From positions 42,036,001-42,100,000 of the forward strand of contig OZ231128.1 in assembly GCA_965153355.1 (NCBI GenBank): a stretch of 64,000 bases of DNA. Reading direction: 5' to 3'. Positions 43,621 to 55,697 of this stretch are shown one piece after another. The DNA is from Flaccisagitta enflata (taxonomy: Eukaryota; Chaetognatha; Sagittoidea; Aphragmophora). Under the pieces are notes generated by a model that worked only from the letters and a program-made list of their open reading frames with translations, did not search any database and was not told where the DNA came from. The position numbers and the translations under genes were made by a program. Every line of letters starts with the position of its first letter. Position 1 is the stretch's first letter.

Positions 43621-43689
43621 CTTCATAACCAACACTTTTTTTGAGGCTCAAATAGTTTTCAATGGTCCCATCAAAATACCATTTGTAAT

Positions 43690-43756
43690 GGAAGGAATCG
43701 ATCCCCCAACCTTCTCATTGAATCCCAGTGTCTTACCCAAAAGGCCACCGGAGCAA
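43690..43756 (-). ncRNA. tRNA-like sequence (third, diverged, possibly a different tRNA source)
   Basis: Minus strand: GGTGGCCTTTTGGGTAAGAC (A-box-like), ACTGGGATTCAATGAGAAGG, then GGGGATCGATTCCTTCC (B-box-like). It fits the head of a tRNA-derived SINE. It lacks a clear acceptor stem pairing, so a functional tRNA is unlikely. Confidence 0.5.
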
Positions 43757-43899
43757 CAGTAATCACTTTGGTTAAAATTACTTGTGATCATTTTGTGATG
43801 GTGGAAAATCATGATTCTGAAAAACGTGTTTTTCAGGACGAATGCGGACACGCCCTGAGTTTTATTGTAAATCTCACCATATCCAGTCAGAAGTAGGAC

Positions 43900-44680
43900 A
43901 AAAATAATCACTGAAAGCTCTGGACACTGATACTGGGGTCATAACAGGCCAAAATAGCCTAAAATTTTTCTTAATGTTCATTTATCTTCTATGTTATTCA
44001 ATTGTTTTTTGTCAATTTCCCATGTTGTTCAATGGGAATTTAAGGCTTGAGAAGCTTTGGGGAGGGACGTATGGCCCAAAAAGAACTTTTTTGCCAATCT
44101 AACTCAATACAGTCAGAACTAGGTCAAATATGCTCATCGAGTGCTTTGGAAATTGTTACCAGCACTATAACAGGTCAAAAATAGCCTAAAATGGCTAGAA
44201 TTGATGTTTTCAATTATTAAATCATAGTTTTTTTTTTGTAAGTCTCACTTAATCTAGTAAGAACTTGGATAAATATATTCATTTAGAGCTCTGGATTGAG
44301 TGAGGTTGGCAAAAAAATTATTAAAAACAATAACCTGTATTATCAAAATGTCGATATTTGCTGTTTTAGGCCATTTTTAGCCCAACATCAGTGTCCAAAG
44401 CTCTTGATGAGTATATTTGACTTAGTTCCTAGATTGAGTGAGATGGGCAAAAAAATTCTGGATAACAATGATCTTTTTGATGTAAATGCCAATTTTGGTT
44501 GTTTTAGGCCATTTTTGGCCCATTTTGGACCTGGTATGATCCCTGTAGGCAGTTTTAAATGCTCTCTCTGAATATATTTGACCTAGTTTTAACTGGATTG
44601 AGTGAGATTTGCGAAAAAATTTCAATAACAATGATCTATCTAATGAAAACGTCGATCTTGGCCACACTCAGATCAGGATT
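43900..44680. repeat. ~130-bp units in inverted arrangement
   Basis: Units with GGCCAAAATAGCCTAAAAT, CTCACTTAATCTAGTAAGAA and AGCTCTGGA motifs run one way to about 44285. The complementary units (GTTTTAGGCCATTTTTGGCC, AGATTGAGTGAGATGGGC) run the other way to 44670. A lone further unit is at 45065-45200. Probably a foldback element with satellite arms. Confidence 0.65.
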
Positions 44681-45237
44681 CAGTAATGGAATCGCTTATG
44701 GGCATTGATGCCACAAAAATGGAAGTGTTCCTCTGTTGTTTTTATGGATAAAAATTCGAAGAAAATATTCTTTGCATCTTTGTATATGCTTCATGGGCAA
44801 TTAGATGTTCATTTCAGGTCGTGGTCTCAAAGTGGATCATTAAATTGCCCCTTTTCTTTTTATCTAACATGAGGCTAAAGTAATATCATTTTTGCGCCAT
44901 TTTCATGGAAGTCTGTACTCTGGCACTTATGTATTGTCCTATACATGATTGTCCAATCCTTGAACTAAATCAAAGTAAGTAAAATGATTGATCCCTACTC
45001 ATTTTCTCACAAAAAACAACAGTTTTAAGATGTAAATGATTCTATTACCTAAAACCATATGAACGTGGCAAGGGTGGCCATTTTACGCCATTTTTGGCCC
45101 GTGTTTGGCCTGTCATGATCCCCATAGCAGTGTCCAAAGCTCTCAATAAGTATATTTGTCCTGGTTCTGACTTAATTGAGAGTGATTGGCAAGAAATCTT
45201 TATATAACACTGTTAAGATTGGTGGCTTTGTTTCACC

Positions 45238-45390
45238 AACAACAACAATAACAACAACAACAACAACACCAACAACAACAAAAACAACAACAACAACATC
45301 ATCTTATATAACAATAATAGGTGGTGTAGTGATTATGACTGGAGTCGAATAGCTATGTTCCGATTAATAATACCAATGGTAACAACAACC

Positions 45391-45481
<91 letters not shown>

Positions 45482-45492
45482 AGATGACGGAG

Positions 45493-45526
<34 letters not shown>

Positions 45527-45540
45527 AAACAACAGTAATG
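45238..45540 (+). repeat. (CAA)n tracts
   Basis: Two blocks (45238-45298 and 45378-45535). Long poly-Thr and poly-Leu frames here are artefacts. Confidence 0.95.
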
Positions 45541-45571
45541 ACAACTGTTACGTTATGATAACAATTGTGAT

Positions 45572-45670
45572 TGATTGAATGAATGAATGAATAAATGAAT
45601 GAATGAATGAATGAATGAATGAATGAATGAATGAATGAATGAATTTATGATTGATTGAATGAATGAATAA
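45572..45670 (+). repeat. (AATG)n microsatellite
   Basis: Mostly perfect GAAT units; the same motif in complement occurs at 57357-57440. The following 45.67-46.24 kb is AT-rich with no recognised feature. Confidence 0.95.
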
Positions 45671-46247
45671 ATTAACAAACAGCTTTCTAATAACAATTAT
45701 CATTTAGTGATTGTATTAACGATTGCTGAAAAAAAATTGTGAGACAATTTCTCATAGAAAAGAAACCGTTTAATGACAAGATGTAAAATAAGCAGAAAAT
45801 ATTTGTTTTCTGTACTTTTTTTCATAAAATTTCATATGACAGTAATGAATTACATCAAAAAAGTTCTACTATATACATTTTACTTTTCAGAAACATGTTT
45901 AGAGCATTTTGAAACATTTTCTGATGCAAAAAACTAGAAAAATACCAAAAAAAACTTTAACAACTGAATAAATCATATTTTGACATATAATAATTAATAT
46001 TTTGCTAACTAAAACAGATTTTGCATTGATTTTTTTTTGTTTTGTCATCACAAAGTTATATATTAAAAAAAAATTCAAGAAAAAATTAACTAAATTTTTT
46101 GACCTTGGTGACTGCCAATTTTCACGCGATCTTGCACCGTGTCATATATATAGGCGGAAATCTGTTAGAAGCGGGTCCGTTGGAGCAGGGTTCAACTGTA
46201 TTGCTAGTGTAAAAAAAAGCAGAACGGAGGTGGCAACAAAAATGGTT

Positions 46248-47555
46248 CAGTAACTTCCGAGCAAACCTAGCTAAAACTAGAGGATTAAATTTTGTTATTT
46301 TAATTTCATTTCCCTACTTTCATTTTTTTGTACTTAGATTAATTAAAGGATACTAAATTCCTTGAACATATTTGGCTATCAAAAAAAAATAACTCTTGAA
46401 ATCCAAGTCTATGAAGATATCATTTTAGAGTGCAGTCAAAGTTGTACAGTATGATCTTTCTGAACTGTAACATAAGACGAGAACATAGCACGAAAAGTAG
46501 AAGAGCTAGCTACAATCTGAAAAAAACACTTGGTAGATATGAGTTTGCAGATTTTTGATGAAAAATCCCAAGGACTTTTTCTTTTATTTTGATCTGATTA
46601 ACGCATGTGAATCAAAAGGCAGATTCTGCCAAAAAAGGCTGTTTTGTAGTGACTGTCTTTCTGTAAATCGCTATCATTTCTAAACGGTTTGAGCTACAGA
46701 TCCCAGATTGGTCTCAAATAAAAGATATTTTGATGTGGTTTTAGGAGAAAAACAAAGACAGCGATTTTTAAAAAGAGTTATCCTGCCAAACATGAACGAT
46801 TTAGTTGTTTTGGGATAAATTGTTTGCAGAATTGACTTTCAGTTAACCAAATGCATTCAAAACTCAAAAAAAATTCTGTCTGTTGAGCTTTTCCCAAAAA
46901 GTACTTCAAAATAGCTTTCATTTGGGACCAATCTGGCATCTGTAGCTCAAACGGTTTGGAAATGAGAGCTATTTAAAGAGAAACAGTTTAGCCAATATTT
47001 TTACTACTTTTTCCATTTTTCCACTTTTCAAAATTTCAATCCTAATTGAAAAAGTAAGATGGATATCAGTTTTCTTTCTAAAAAACCTTTGGAATCTCTT
47101 AGCAAATAACTGCAAACTCTCACCTTCTAGGAGCTTCTTTCAGAATTTGGCTAGCTCTTCTAGTTTTTGCATAATGCTCTCATCTAATGTTACAGTTGAA
47201 AAAAATCATACTGTACAAATGTTTCAACAATCATGGGGTAATAATGAGTTGTTTTTACCCAGATTTTTTCCTGCTGTTAGCTACCCCAGCCCTCGCAGAA
47301 CATGGTTTTATGTGTCTTTTAACATAACTTTACTTATTTCATCAAAAAACAATAATGACAATAATATGTAAATGTCGCTTCAGGCGAAAAAAAAAAAACC
47401 GTAAATGCTAACTACTGGATTTGAGCGCTGCGACAAAGCTCAGGTTTGCTTACTACTTTAATTAGGTTAGATACTAAAAATCAAGTTAGGGAAATGAAAT
47501 CAAAGTACCAAAAATTAACCCTCCAGTTTAAGCCGGGTTTGCTCGGAAGGTACTG
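46248..47555. mobile_element. TIR element K (CAGTA.CTTCCGAGCAAAC ends)
   Basis: 1308 bp. Left end CAGTAACTTCCGAGCAAACC; right end GGTTTGCTCGGAAGGTACTG followed by TA (the left flank is TT, perhaps mutated). Inner inverted arms occur at 46440-46530/47120-47230 and at 46672-46735/46915-46980. No transposase-like frame. Confidence 0.7.
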
Positions 47556-47624
47556 TAGATGAAATGGTTACGTGGTTGGAGGTGGTCTTACTATGTCTTT
47601 GGTCGTATCGTTGAAGTGGTGGCG

Positions 47625-47692
47625 CCGCGCCAGCTTGGTGGCGGCGTCAGCACGATGCTGGCGGCGTCAGAACGATGCTGGCGGCGTCGACT
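47625..47692 (+). repeat. Three units of a ~23-bp GC-rich repeat
   Basis: GGTGGCGGCGTCAGCACGAT, then GCTGGCGGCGTCAGAACGAT, then GCTGGCGGCGTCGACTAAA. Unusually GC-rich for the window. 47.7-48.05 kb after it contains only weak open frames on both strands. Confidence 0.8.
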
Positions 47693-48049
47693 AAAAACGG
47701 CGTTTAGGCGTCTCGTGACTTGAGCGCGTCTCGAGGCTTAAAGGTCAAATTCTTCTTGAGCTGGTTTTCTTCCGGTTCATTTCTCTCTCTTCCCTTCCTC
47801 TTCGACCATGTCCTTGTCTTTAACCGTTTATATTTTTTTCGCTTTAGCCATCGAATGAATGATAGTCTTTGTCTTTGTATCTGTCTATGGACCGTGTATA
47901 ATTGTAAACTAGTCTTTCGCATAAGATACTGTGTGCATGTCCTTAACCGATTATTGTCCTTATCGCTGGGCCATTCTCCCATTCTTCCCCTCAGTATGTA
48001 CGACCTTATGCACAGTGATTCCCCCTCATATACATATAATCATATAGTA

Positions 48050-48461
48050 CTACGCGAATTAAAAAAAAAGACGCACTTTTGTATTTGCTGATAAAACTGA
48101 CTGAAAAAGTACCAAAAAAATTTTACAGAAAGAATGATTTGGAAGATTTTCGAATTTTCTTTCATTCTAGACCAATCCCAGATCTGTATCTTTAACAGTT
48201 TAGGAGCTAGAGCTCTTTGAAGTGAGACACCATTTTGCTGAATTGCATCTTTTTCAAAGGGACTGCAAAAACAAATTTGGCAACATTCTTATTCAAACTA
48301 ACGCCATTTCCAAACGAAAACAGATAGAGATACCAGATTAGCGCCAAATGAAAGAGTTTTGCAAGGGCTTCAAAATGGTCTAAGATTTTAATTAGTTTTT
48401 TTTTATTTTCAATGGCGCAATCAATCATTCAAAAGTGCGTCTTTTTTTTTAATTCGTATAG
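48050..48461. mobile_element. TA element L (412 bp)
   Basis: Ends are CTACGCGAATTAAAAAAAAA then GACGCACTTTTG, and the complement at the right (GTGCGTC, T run, AATTCGTATAG), with TA outside (48048-48049, 48462-48463). The interior holds two inverted copies of the GAGCTACAGAT-type module. Confidence 0.75.
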
Positions 48462-48469
48462 TATACATA

Positions 48470-49420
48470 TATATATCCAGTTTATTCACATGAAGCGTTC
48501 ATGTACCTCATAGAACACCTTTGAATTCATAAACCTTAAACAATTTCGGCTAGACTGGCAAAACCCTGTAAAATCAAAGCCCTTCACAAGGGGTAACACT
48601 TGTTACTAAGTTACAGGGTCCCCATGCTTTGGGGTCCCCAAGTACTAAAAAACACCTTTTATGAAACCCCAAAAAGGCCCTGAATGGTTTTGAAAAAAGA
48701 AGAAAATGAAAACTGTTGTGAACGGGGCAGCAAACTAGTGGGCTGTTGGTGTATCTCCACGGTTTTAGGGTGATAGGCACAATTCGCGGTCTTCCAGGCG
48801 GAGCATGAGTAAAATAAGCCATTTTCAAAATCAAATAAATATAACATATCTATACATCGTTGCAAAGGTAATACTTTACTATATATGAATTCACCACTGG
48901 AATTTGTTAGCAGGGTCAAATCTTCATGCAAATTAGGTTATAATGACAACATATGAAATTTCCCTTAATTTCAAAATTTAACCATTTGATGAAGTAAGAT
49001 CGACCAGTAAGGGTCTATATTGGTGCAAATACGTAGGGGCAGATGTGTTTACACTACATTGATCATTGGGCAGGAGTAGTTTTGAATGAAATTAAATGCA
49101 AAGCCCACAAATATTCAAAATATCCAATGTTACAGACCAAACAGCCATATTTTATATACCCTTAACTTTGGGGCTTAGCGTGGCAACCTGATGCATTTAG
49201 AAACTGATGCAGACCGCGTACGTTGCTGCATCAGCGAGTGCGATTACACTTACCATTCCACCAGTCTTTGACAGCGTACAATTATGTCTATGTGTCAACC
49301 ATGAATACAACCTACTTACGAATAAAGCTTGTGATTGGGATCTTCCCATATGTCACTCTATCAAAAAAGTTGCTGAAGTCCAAATAAAAACTGAAAATTT
49401 TCGTAGATTTCTCTCTTTCA
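48470..49420. other. No gene recognised
   Basis: Mostly unique-looking sequence. A short hairpin (TGATGCAG...CTGCATCA near 49205) precedes an open frame of about 65 codons that lacks splice or start support. Nothing else is identified. Confidence 0.4.
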
Positions 49421-49453
49421 TTCTTCCTTTCTCTCTGTCTTTCTTTCTCTCTG

Positions 49454-49509
<56 letters not shown>

Positions 49510-49585
49510 TCGATATTCCTTTTTTTTCCCTTTTTTTTTCTTCTTCTTCTTCTTATTCTTTTTCTTCGTTTTTTTTCTTCTTTTT
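49420..49585. repeat. (TTTC)n and T-rich tract
   Basis: TTTC repeats (49440-49512) then TTC/T-rich sequence directly abutting PL copy 13. Confidence 0.9.
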
Positions 49586-49774
49586 CCAGATACACGGCTA
49601 CCCTAGCCGCGTGCGGGTGGGCAGGAGCAGTGCTTGAGATGGTCACTTGGGCATTTGGGCAGGAGCGGTAAGCTTAAAAAGCTCAAAAACGCCAAAAAAA
49701 TAAAAAGGGGACCAACCGACCAACCGACTGACCAACATAGCGGGGTGCACAGTCGCGTTGCACGCGACTAAAAA
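49586..49774 (+). mobile_element. PL element copy 13 (5' end clipped by T-rich tract)
   Basis: Begins CCAGATACACGGCTACCC, arm AGCCGCGTGC, two GGGCAGGAGC boxes, CTCAAAAACGCCAAAAAAAT, an ACCAACCG core and the 3' end GTCGCGTTGCACGCGAC then TAAAAA. Confidence 0.85.
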
Positions 49775-50022
49775 TACTCATATATCTTCAGAACGTTCAT
49801 GCGTTTCACTTGGGGATTTAGGTGACCATGTCGTAGTTTGAACAACTCAGTTTCACAAAACTTCATATGTTAGTGGGAATCTCAGCGTTATTCTTGCGTA
49901 ATGGGGTGTGAACAAAATTTGTATCGCATTTTCGTAAATGCATATCTCTGAACTAAGTCATCGAGATAAAGTGAATTTGGCAAGTAAACTCCCATATGTC
50001 TTCATCAAACGGACTTAAGAGG

Positions 50023-50192
50023 AACAAGGCCGGATACACGGCCAATACCAGCTGCGGACGGGTGGGCAGGGGCACACTTCTTGACTCATGTTCACGGACA
50101 GATGGACGGACGGACGGATGGATGGACCGACGGACCGACGGATGGACTGACGGACAAAGGCTTTTATAAAGTTGTGTGTCCACAACTAGAAA
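50023..50192 (+). mobile_element. PL element copy 14
   Basis: AACAAGGCCGGATACACGGC, arm AGCTGCGGAC, a long (GACG)n core and 3' hairpin GTTGTGTGTCCACAAC then TAGAAA. Both halves of the hairpin carry complementary changes relative to class AGTTGCGGAC, compatible with CpG decay on each side. Confidence 0.85.
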
Positions 50193-50247
50193 GTTGTGAA
50201 AACAGAGAAAAGTGCTATTTTCATGACTCCATAAAACAAGGCCGGAT

Positions 50248-51221
50248 AACTATGGCAAAAAAAAAAAACAAACAACTTTTGAGAGAGCAAAAAAGTATGA
50301 AGATGTTGACCGATTTGCATAAAATTTACAGTGGATGATAACCATGATATGGACTATGTCTGGTTAAAATTTCATCAAAATCCGTTGAAAACTTTAGCCG
50401 TTTTCACCTTTTTACTGAAGTCACCTCTTTTTTGGACTGCCAGAGATGACGTTTATCCTAAATCAAAATATTACCATTTTTAGTAAAATTGGCATTGTGC
50501 AAAAAGTTTTGGGAGTTTTGTCATGATTTTTGAACTGTAGTCTGATGGTAATATTCACTAATACTAGGCAAAATTCGCATCTACTCAGATAAAGTCTAGT
50601 GGGGTAGATATTGGTTGATTGTAAGCTTCCTCAGGATAAGAAATATTCTGCTACCTGTTAGAATATTTTTGCAATTTGGGGGACTAAAAATGCTTCAATC
50701 TTCACAAAAATTTTACTGGAGATGAATCATACGTACAAAAGTTACCAGGTAAAAAATCATGATGATTGGTGAAAAACTCTGGCCTAAGCATCGATTTATA
50801 TTTCAGATTTCATCTTCATTTACTTCATTCTAAAAACCACAAAAAAAGTTTTAGAAAACTTGCTGTTTCTGCTAAAATAATTGGAGTTTTGTAATGAAAT
50901 TTTTATCACAGCCTGCTAACACTGTGGTTTACTTCCACTTAACATTTCGTCAAAATCGGACTAGATTTAGTATGGTTTTTTTAAGTTTGTTTATTGATTC
51001 TTAGTAAATTCTTATGTGTGTACATTGAATTTCTGATCTTCTGACAAGCACTTTTAAAAAATCTATAATTCTCAAACTATTAAAAGCAGGTCATTGATTT
51101 TTTTAGTGATGCTTAATGATACTAAAAAGTAACTTCAGTAAAAATTTCAGCACACTGGGTGAATTTTCAAAGGATTTATGAGCAATAGAAGTAACTGTTT
51201 GGTTTTTTTTTTTGCCATAGT
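50248..51221. mobile_element. TA element G (TIR ACTATGGCAAAAA), inside PL copy 15
   Basis: 974 bp. Ends are ACTATGGC plus an A12 run and the complement, with TA outside (50246-50247, 51222-51223). The interrupted PL sequence GGATA|CACGG gives an independent check of the border. AT-rich interior without a coding frame. Confidence 0.9.
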
Positions 51222-51334
51222 TACAAGGCTACCCTAGTGGCGTGCGGGTGGGCAGGAGCAGTGCTGGAGAAAGTCATTATGGCATCCAGGCAGGAGCCAT
51301 ATGCTCAAAAAGCTCAAAAACGCCAAAAAAGTTA

Positions 51335-51862
51335 CTAGTCATCCAAGGATCGCACATGGTCAGTGGTACCTGATGCCCTGCTTGAAGTGATCAAGTGAAG
51401 TAGTGGAGTGAGAGCAGGGAAGCGGCCCCAAAGAGCGGATGTCCTGTAGGACACAGGGGGGAATTTCAAGACGTCCTGAAGCGGATTTGAAGTCGGGATG
51501 GCAGAATTTAGTCCAAAAGAGCAGATTTGAGGTTTAAGGGGCAGACTTGAGGACTAGAGAACAACTTTGAGGCCTGAAGAGTTGATTTGAGGTCTGGAGG
51601 TTGGATTTGAGGTCCGGAGGGCTGATTTGAGCTCTCGAAGGCAAAATTGAGGTCTGATAGGGCTAATTTGAGGGCTCAGAGGACCAAAATCAGGCCTGAG
51701 ACTGCAGACATGAGGCTTCGATGGCCAAGGGGGGGGGGGGCAGAAGGATGGACGGATGGAAGGATGGACGGATGGAAGGACGGAAGGACAGACAGATGGA
51801 CGGACGTCTCGAAATTCCCCCTGTGTCCTACAGTATATCAGCCCTTTGGGGCCGCTGCCCAA
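51335..51862. mobile_element. GCR element 8, inside PL copy 15
   Basis: Left: CATGGTCAGTGGTACCTGAT, GGGAAGCGGCCCCAAAGAGC, GTCCTGTAGGACACAGGGGG. Core: GAGGTCTGGAGGTTGGATTT-type units. Right: a GGGG run, (GGAC/GGAT)n, TTCCCCCTGTGTCCTACAG and TTTGGGGCCGCTGCCC. Confidence 0.85.
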
Positions 51863-52653
51863 AAAGGGGTCTGACCAACCGACCAACCAACCAACCAACC
51901 GACTGACCGACGGACCGATATAGCGAGGTTTAGAGTCGCGTAGCACGCAACAAAAAAAGAAAATTAAGAAAAAAGCCGTCAATCTTCTGATACTTCAACA
52001 TGATTTTTTTCTCGTTTCAACCAGAATCTAGACAAATGAAAATATCTTTTTTTTTCCAAAATGTTTCCTCATTCTTGTTACGCTTTACTTGCATCAAAGT
52101 TAGAGCGACTTTTAAGCGACAGACCAAAATGAGCCAATTAAGGCCTTTTTTGGGCCACATTGACCCAAGATATGTCACCCTGGAGATGGAAAAGTGTGCC
52201 CAGAGTTGTTTGTCATGTCAGGTGCCCGATGAGATAGGTGATGAATGAGGCTTTCAAATATATTGTCATATCATGGGATACAGGGCGCGTTTCTAGTCAC
52301 AGAGTCTGTGACACAGACAATCGCATTTTAAACAGGCCACTTGGTTGCTTGATACGTTCATTTGCTTGCACCGCTCATTCCGCTACACTTGCTATGCTCG
52401 CTCGCTCCATTCACAAGCTCGATCACTCTATTCAAGAGCTCGCTCACTCCGCTCACTTCCTCCTGGGACACTGAAATTCATAGATATGGGTTCATGCTGA
52501 AAACGCATTCAACGCGTATCACTAGAAAGAGGAAACACACCCTTACACGGCCTGCTGGATTCCAAATTGTACCTGGAACGTGAAATATTGGATGACGCAA
52601 AATTGGATGATATACTGATTTCTGAATGATACAAACCCAGGCCAGCAACATCA

Positions 52654-52745
52654 CAGACGCTCACCCACTTACTGCCCCCACTCACCCGCATTGCTGCACC
52701 TGCCCAGTGCCCACTCACCAGCGACTACATCTTGGCTGTATGTGC
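52654..52745 (-). mobile_element. PL fragment (5' boxes only)
   Basis: ACTGCCCCCACTCACCCGCA, GCACCTGCCCAGTGCCCACT and CAGCGACTACATCTTGG match the 5' region of PL copy 17. 51.96-52.65 kb before it and 52.75-53.34 kb after it show nothing I can name; 52.35-52.47 kb is a loose CGCTCACTC-type repetition. Confidence 0.6.
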
Positions 52746-53343
52746 GGCTTTGGTTATTTAAAACCAGTATGCACGGGAGAAAAAATGTCAAATACACCAT
52801 TCTTACGACATATTCAAGGCATGCTCTAACAGCATGTTTTTGGCATCAAATCATACATAACGTCAATGCAATAAGATGGAATTGTTACACGAATATGTCT
52901 GAGGCCTACTTTTTCAAAATCTTAGAACAATTGTAGCGGAATCTGAGAAAAAAATATCAAAAATACCTATAATTCTGCTGTTTTTACAGCATTTTACTGC
53001 ATATACTGATACTAATTTTTGATATCTTAAGATAAATTCTTTTCAAAATAGTGTCCCTTGACCAGTTACACTAATAATGAGTACGGATGAATCAATGCTA
53101 CGGTATATCGAAGAGAAATACTGAAAAAACAGTAAAAAATACGATTTTTACAGCATTTTTACAGCATTTCAACAGCATTTTACAGCATGGTTTCAAAATT
53201 CAATCAGGAATTTTTTGAGAATTCAGTATGATGTGATAAATTAAGTATTCTCGATGCCCATCCCATTGGTTGTTTTTACCTTCTGTTCTTTATTGACCGC
53301 CTAAAGCCAACAACGATGCGTGACTATCAAAAAACATGAGGCA

Positions 53344-53567
53344 GCTATAAGAAATGTGTCCACACCTAAAGACATGCAATCACAAAAATACTCATAAATC
53401 GAGAATGCCTAGACTGAGGGACTTGAAATTTTAGGGTTAGACGCAGAATTTGATGCTCTTTCAGACCATACCCAGTGCAAACTTCCCTAGTTTCTTATGA
53501 CGGGTCTCAATACTAGGAATCACAGCGTGACATAAGCGTGACAGGGTGTGGACACATTTCTTATAGC
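53344..53567. mobile_element. Small foldback element (224 bp)
   Basis: Ends GCTATAAGAAATGTGTCCAC then ACC and their exact complement. The interior is unique. A TA target is possible inside the GCTATAAG end but is not resolved. Confidence 0.7.
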
Positions 53568-54454
53568 ACATTGAAATTTTTATATTTCTACATTGAGACA
53601 TGGCGAAGTCACGAAATTTGGCATGAACACTCTCATATGTCTTCACTAAACGGGCAAAAAAGAAAAAGTTGAAAAAACTAAGGAAAGATGGGGTTTTTAT
53701 ATCAATAATTGGAATTTTCCCCAAAAATCGTCAAAAATGGTACTTTTAAAAAAATTTAAAAAATGTAATTTTTCTATAATGAACAAGGACCTGTCAACAA
53801 AAGATTTTAAGTCCTCAAAACCATAACCAGGACCAATGAAAATGTGCCATTTCTTCATATCATGTTATGTTTTTTCTCAAATTTTACAGTGATGATAGTC
53901 AGTGTGACCTATATAGGACATATAGAAATTGGCCAAATCAGCCCCTTTTTGGGTCTTAGATACAAATGATATATCGACACTGAAGAAAGTAGGTTGTTAC
54001 CAGAGTGCTACCTGATGTCCCTGACCATCTAGGGACACTTTTCTCAAAAACAAAATTGAGAAAGGATACTTTATATGTCATCTCATAAAGGTATTTCCTT
54101 GGCCCGGCGAATCCCAAATCTTACCGATAACCAGTTGTTAAACTTTGTTGATCACAACAGGCAAGAAAAAACAGTCAAATGCTACTATGTATACGAAAGG
54201 TTTGAGAGACCCCCCCTTTGCAGCTTTGTCAAAAGCGAAAGGGTCGATAACACAGAAAAACATTTTGCAAAAAGAGACAAATGGGGGGAGGGGTGCAGAA
54301 AGGGTGCCCCACCTTGCTATTTGTTATGGGGCCCCGAACTTCTGTGATGGGCCCTGAGAAGAATACAACCACTTTATAATCCGGGGTTTCAAAATCTTCG
54401 CGGGTGGGTGAGAAAGGGTCAACAACCACCCTCAGTGCACACTATCCAACACAC

Positions 54455-54597
54455 GCACAGGCACACACACACATTAGCACACACACACATTAGCACTTGC
54501 GAAAATGCGCGTTTGTTTACATCTTTTAGTTGTGCGTCACGGACAGACGCATGGACGGACAGATGGACAAAACTTATTGCGGGTCCACAACAAAAAG
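54455..54597 (+). repeat. (CA)n tract plus decayed PL 3' half
   Basis: ACACAC repeats (54455-54493) followed by GAAAATGCGCGTTTGTTTAC, CGGACAGACGCATGGACGG and GCGGGTCCACAACAAAAAG, i.e. the PL body, core and a damaged 3' arm. The open frame upstream (54075-54347) is not recognisable. Confidence 0.6.
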
Positions 54598-55139
54598 TTT
54601 GGGTGACAAACGGATCAACAGACTGACATGGAGATTTGTTGAGGTATGTATTACGTAACTAGAAAAAGAAACTCCTGCAAAGATGAGACGAATCGTAATT
54701 CAAGATTGGACCTGAGAAAACGAAGAAGGAGAGGAGGTTACTCCTCCTTTTCTAGTCTGAATTGCTAAGTGACCCATCTCAGATGATCAACATCACTTTT
54801 GAATTGTTTAGTTTTGTTTTAGATTACGGCTTTGGCTGGTCAAAATACTTGCCTGAGCGTGCCCTCCAAAATATATCCAGTGGAGCGTAACATTCTCTAA
54901 TCAGCCTGAAGCGTATGACACTTTTCTACTTTTTGATTAGGAAAAAAATGATTTTGGAGAAAAAATCTGATCTCACTAAGACTAAGAGAATATGACCTTC
55001 TCCTAAGCAACCGGTGTTCTGAGATTTCTCCTATGTTTCCTCATCTTGGCTTTCAGTTTCAGATAAACGGATTTAGGAATCGTCGAATCAACATGCATTA
55101 ACAAGTGGGTCGACCGACTGACTACGTGTGACAGTCATT

Positions 55140-55335
55140 AACAAGGCCGGATACACGGCGACCAGTTGCGGACGGGTGGGCAGGGGCGGAAATGCGCGTT
55201 TTCCCATTTTTCGACTCGATAATTACGGACCGACGGACCGACGGACCGACGGACCGACGGACCGACGGACGGACCAACGGACCAACGGACCGACGGACAA
55301 AGCCTCTTATAGAGTTGCGTGTCCGCAACTAAAAA
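55140..55335 (+). mobile_element. PL element copy 16 (class AGTTGCGGAC), complete
   Basis: AACAAGGCCGGATACACGGC, arm AGTTGCGGAC, body AATGCGCGTTTTCCCA, an extended (CGAC/GGAC)n core, CTCTTATAGAGTTGCG, and GTGTCCGCAACTAAAAA. 196 bp; nearly identical to copies 7 and 18 apart from core length. Confidence 0.92.
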
Positions 55336-55697
55336 GAGTCATTGATGTGACGTCATCCACACTGCATACAGCCGGATAGGCAAAAATATAGTGTAGATTA
55401 GACCCATTCATTGCAGACTCCCCTGCAGTAGAAGTAAGATGCAATTTCAAACAAAAAAATGCAGATAGGGGAAATTGAAAAGGGATCATGCCATAACCAC
55501 GCTCGAGTCGTACTGCGCGTGTCACATTTGATTATAGGTGGAAATACAATGGAGTTTGTAAGGCAACTCCACAAATGCGGATGTTAATTTTGGGCCATAG
55601 GCTCATAGGGTCAAATCAGTGTTTCATGAATTTCAGTCTTAGTTTTCTATCACAACATCAAGAGTAGCATTTGATAGCGGGTGCAATGTATGGAGGC

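Larger units (their letters stand above)
50234..51957 (+). mobile_element. PL element copy 15, split by TA element G and GCR element 8
   Basis: PL pieces: 50234-50247 (AACAAGGCCGGATA), 51222-51334 (CAAGGCTACCCTAGTGGCGT, GGGTGGGCAGGAGC, CAAAAACGCCAAAAAAG) and 51863-51957 (ACCAACCG core, AGAGTCGCGTAGCACGCAAC then A run). Together they make a normal ~220-bp PL element of the copy-13 type. The two inserts are described separately. Confidence 0.85.

Noticed and set aside
43690-43756. Functional tRNA gene
   Set aside because: A- and B-box-like motifs are present but I cannot pair an acceptor stem or place a clear anticodon loop; treated as a SINE head.
43111-43762. Poly-Asn/poly-Thr protein gene
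   Set aside because: Trinucleotide CAA/CTG repeats give long homopolymeric frames; the sequence is explained by SINE tails.
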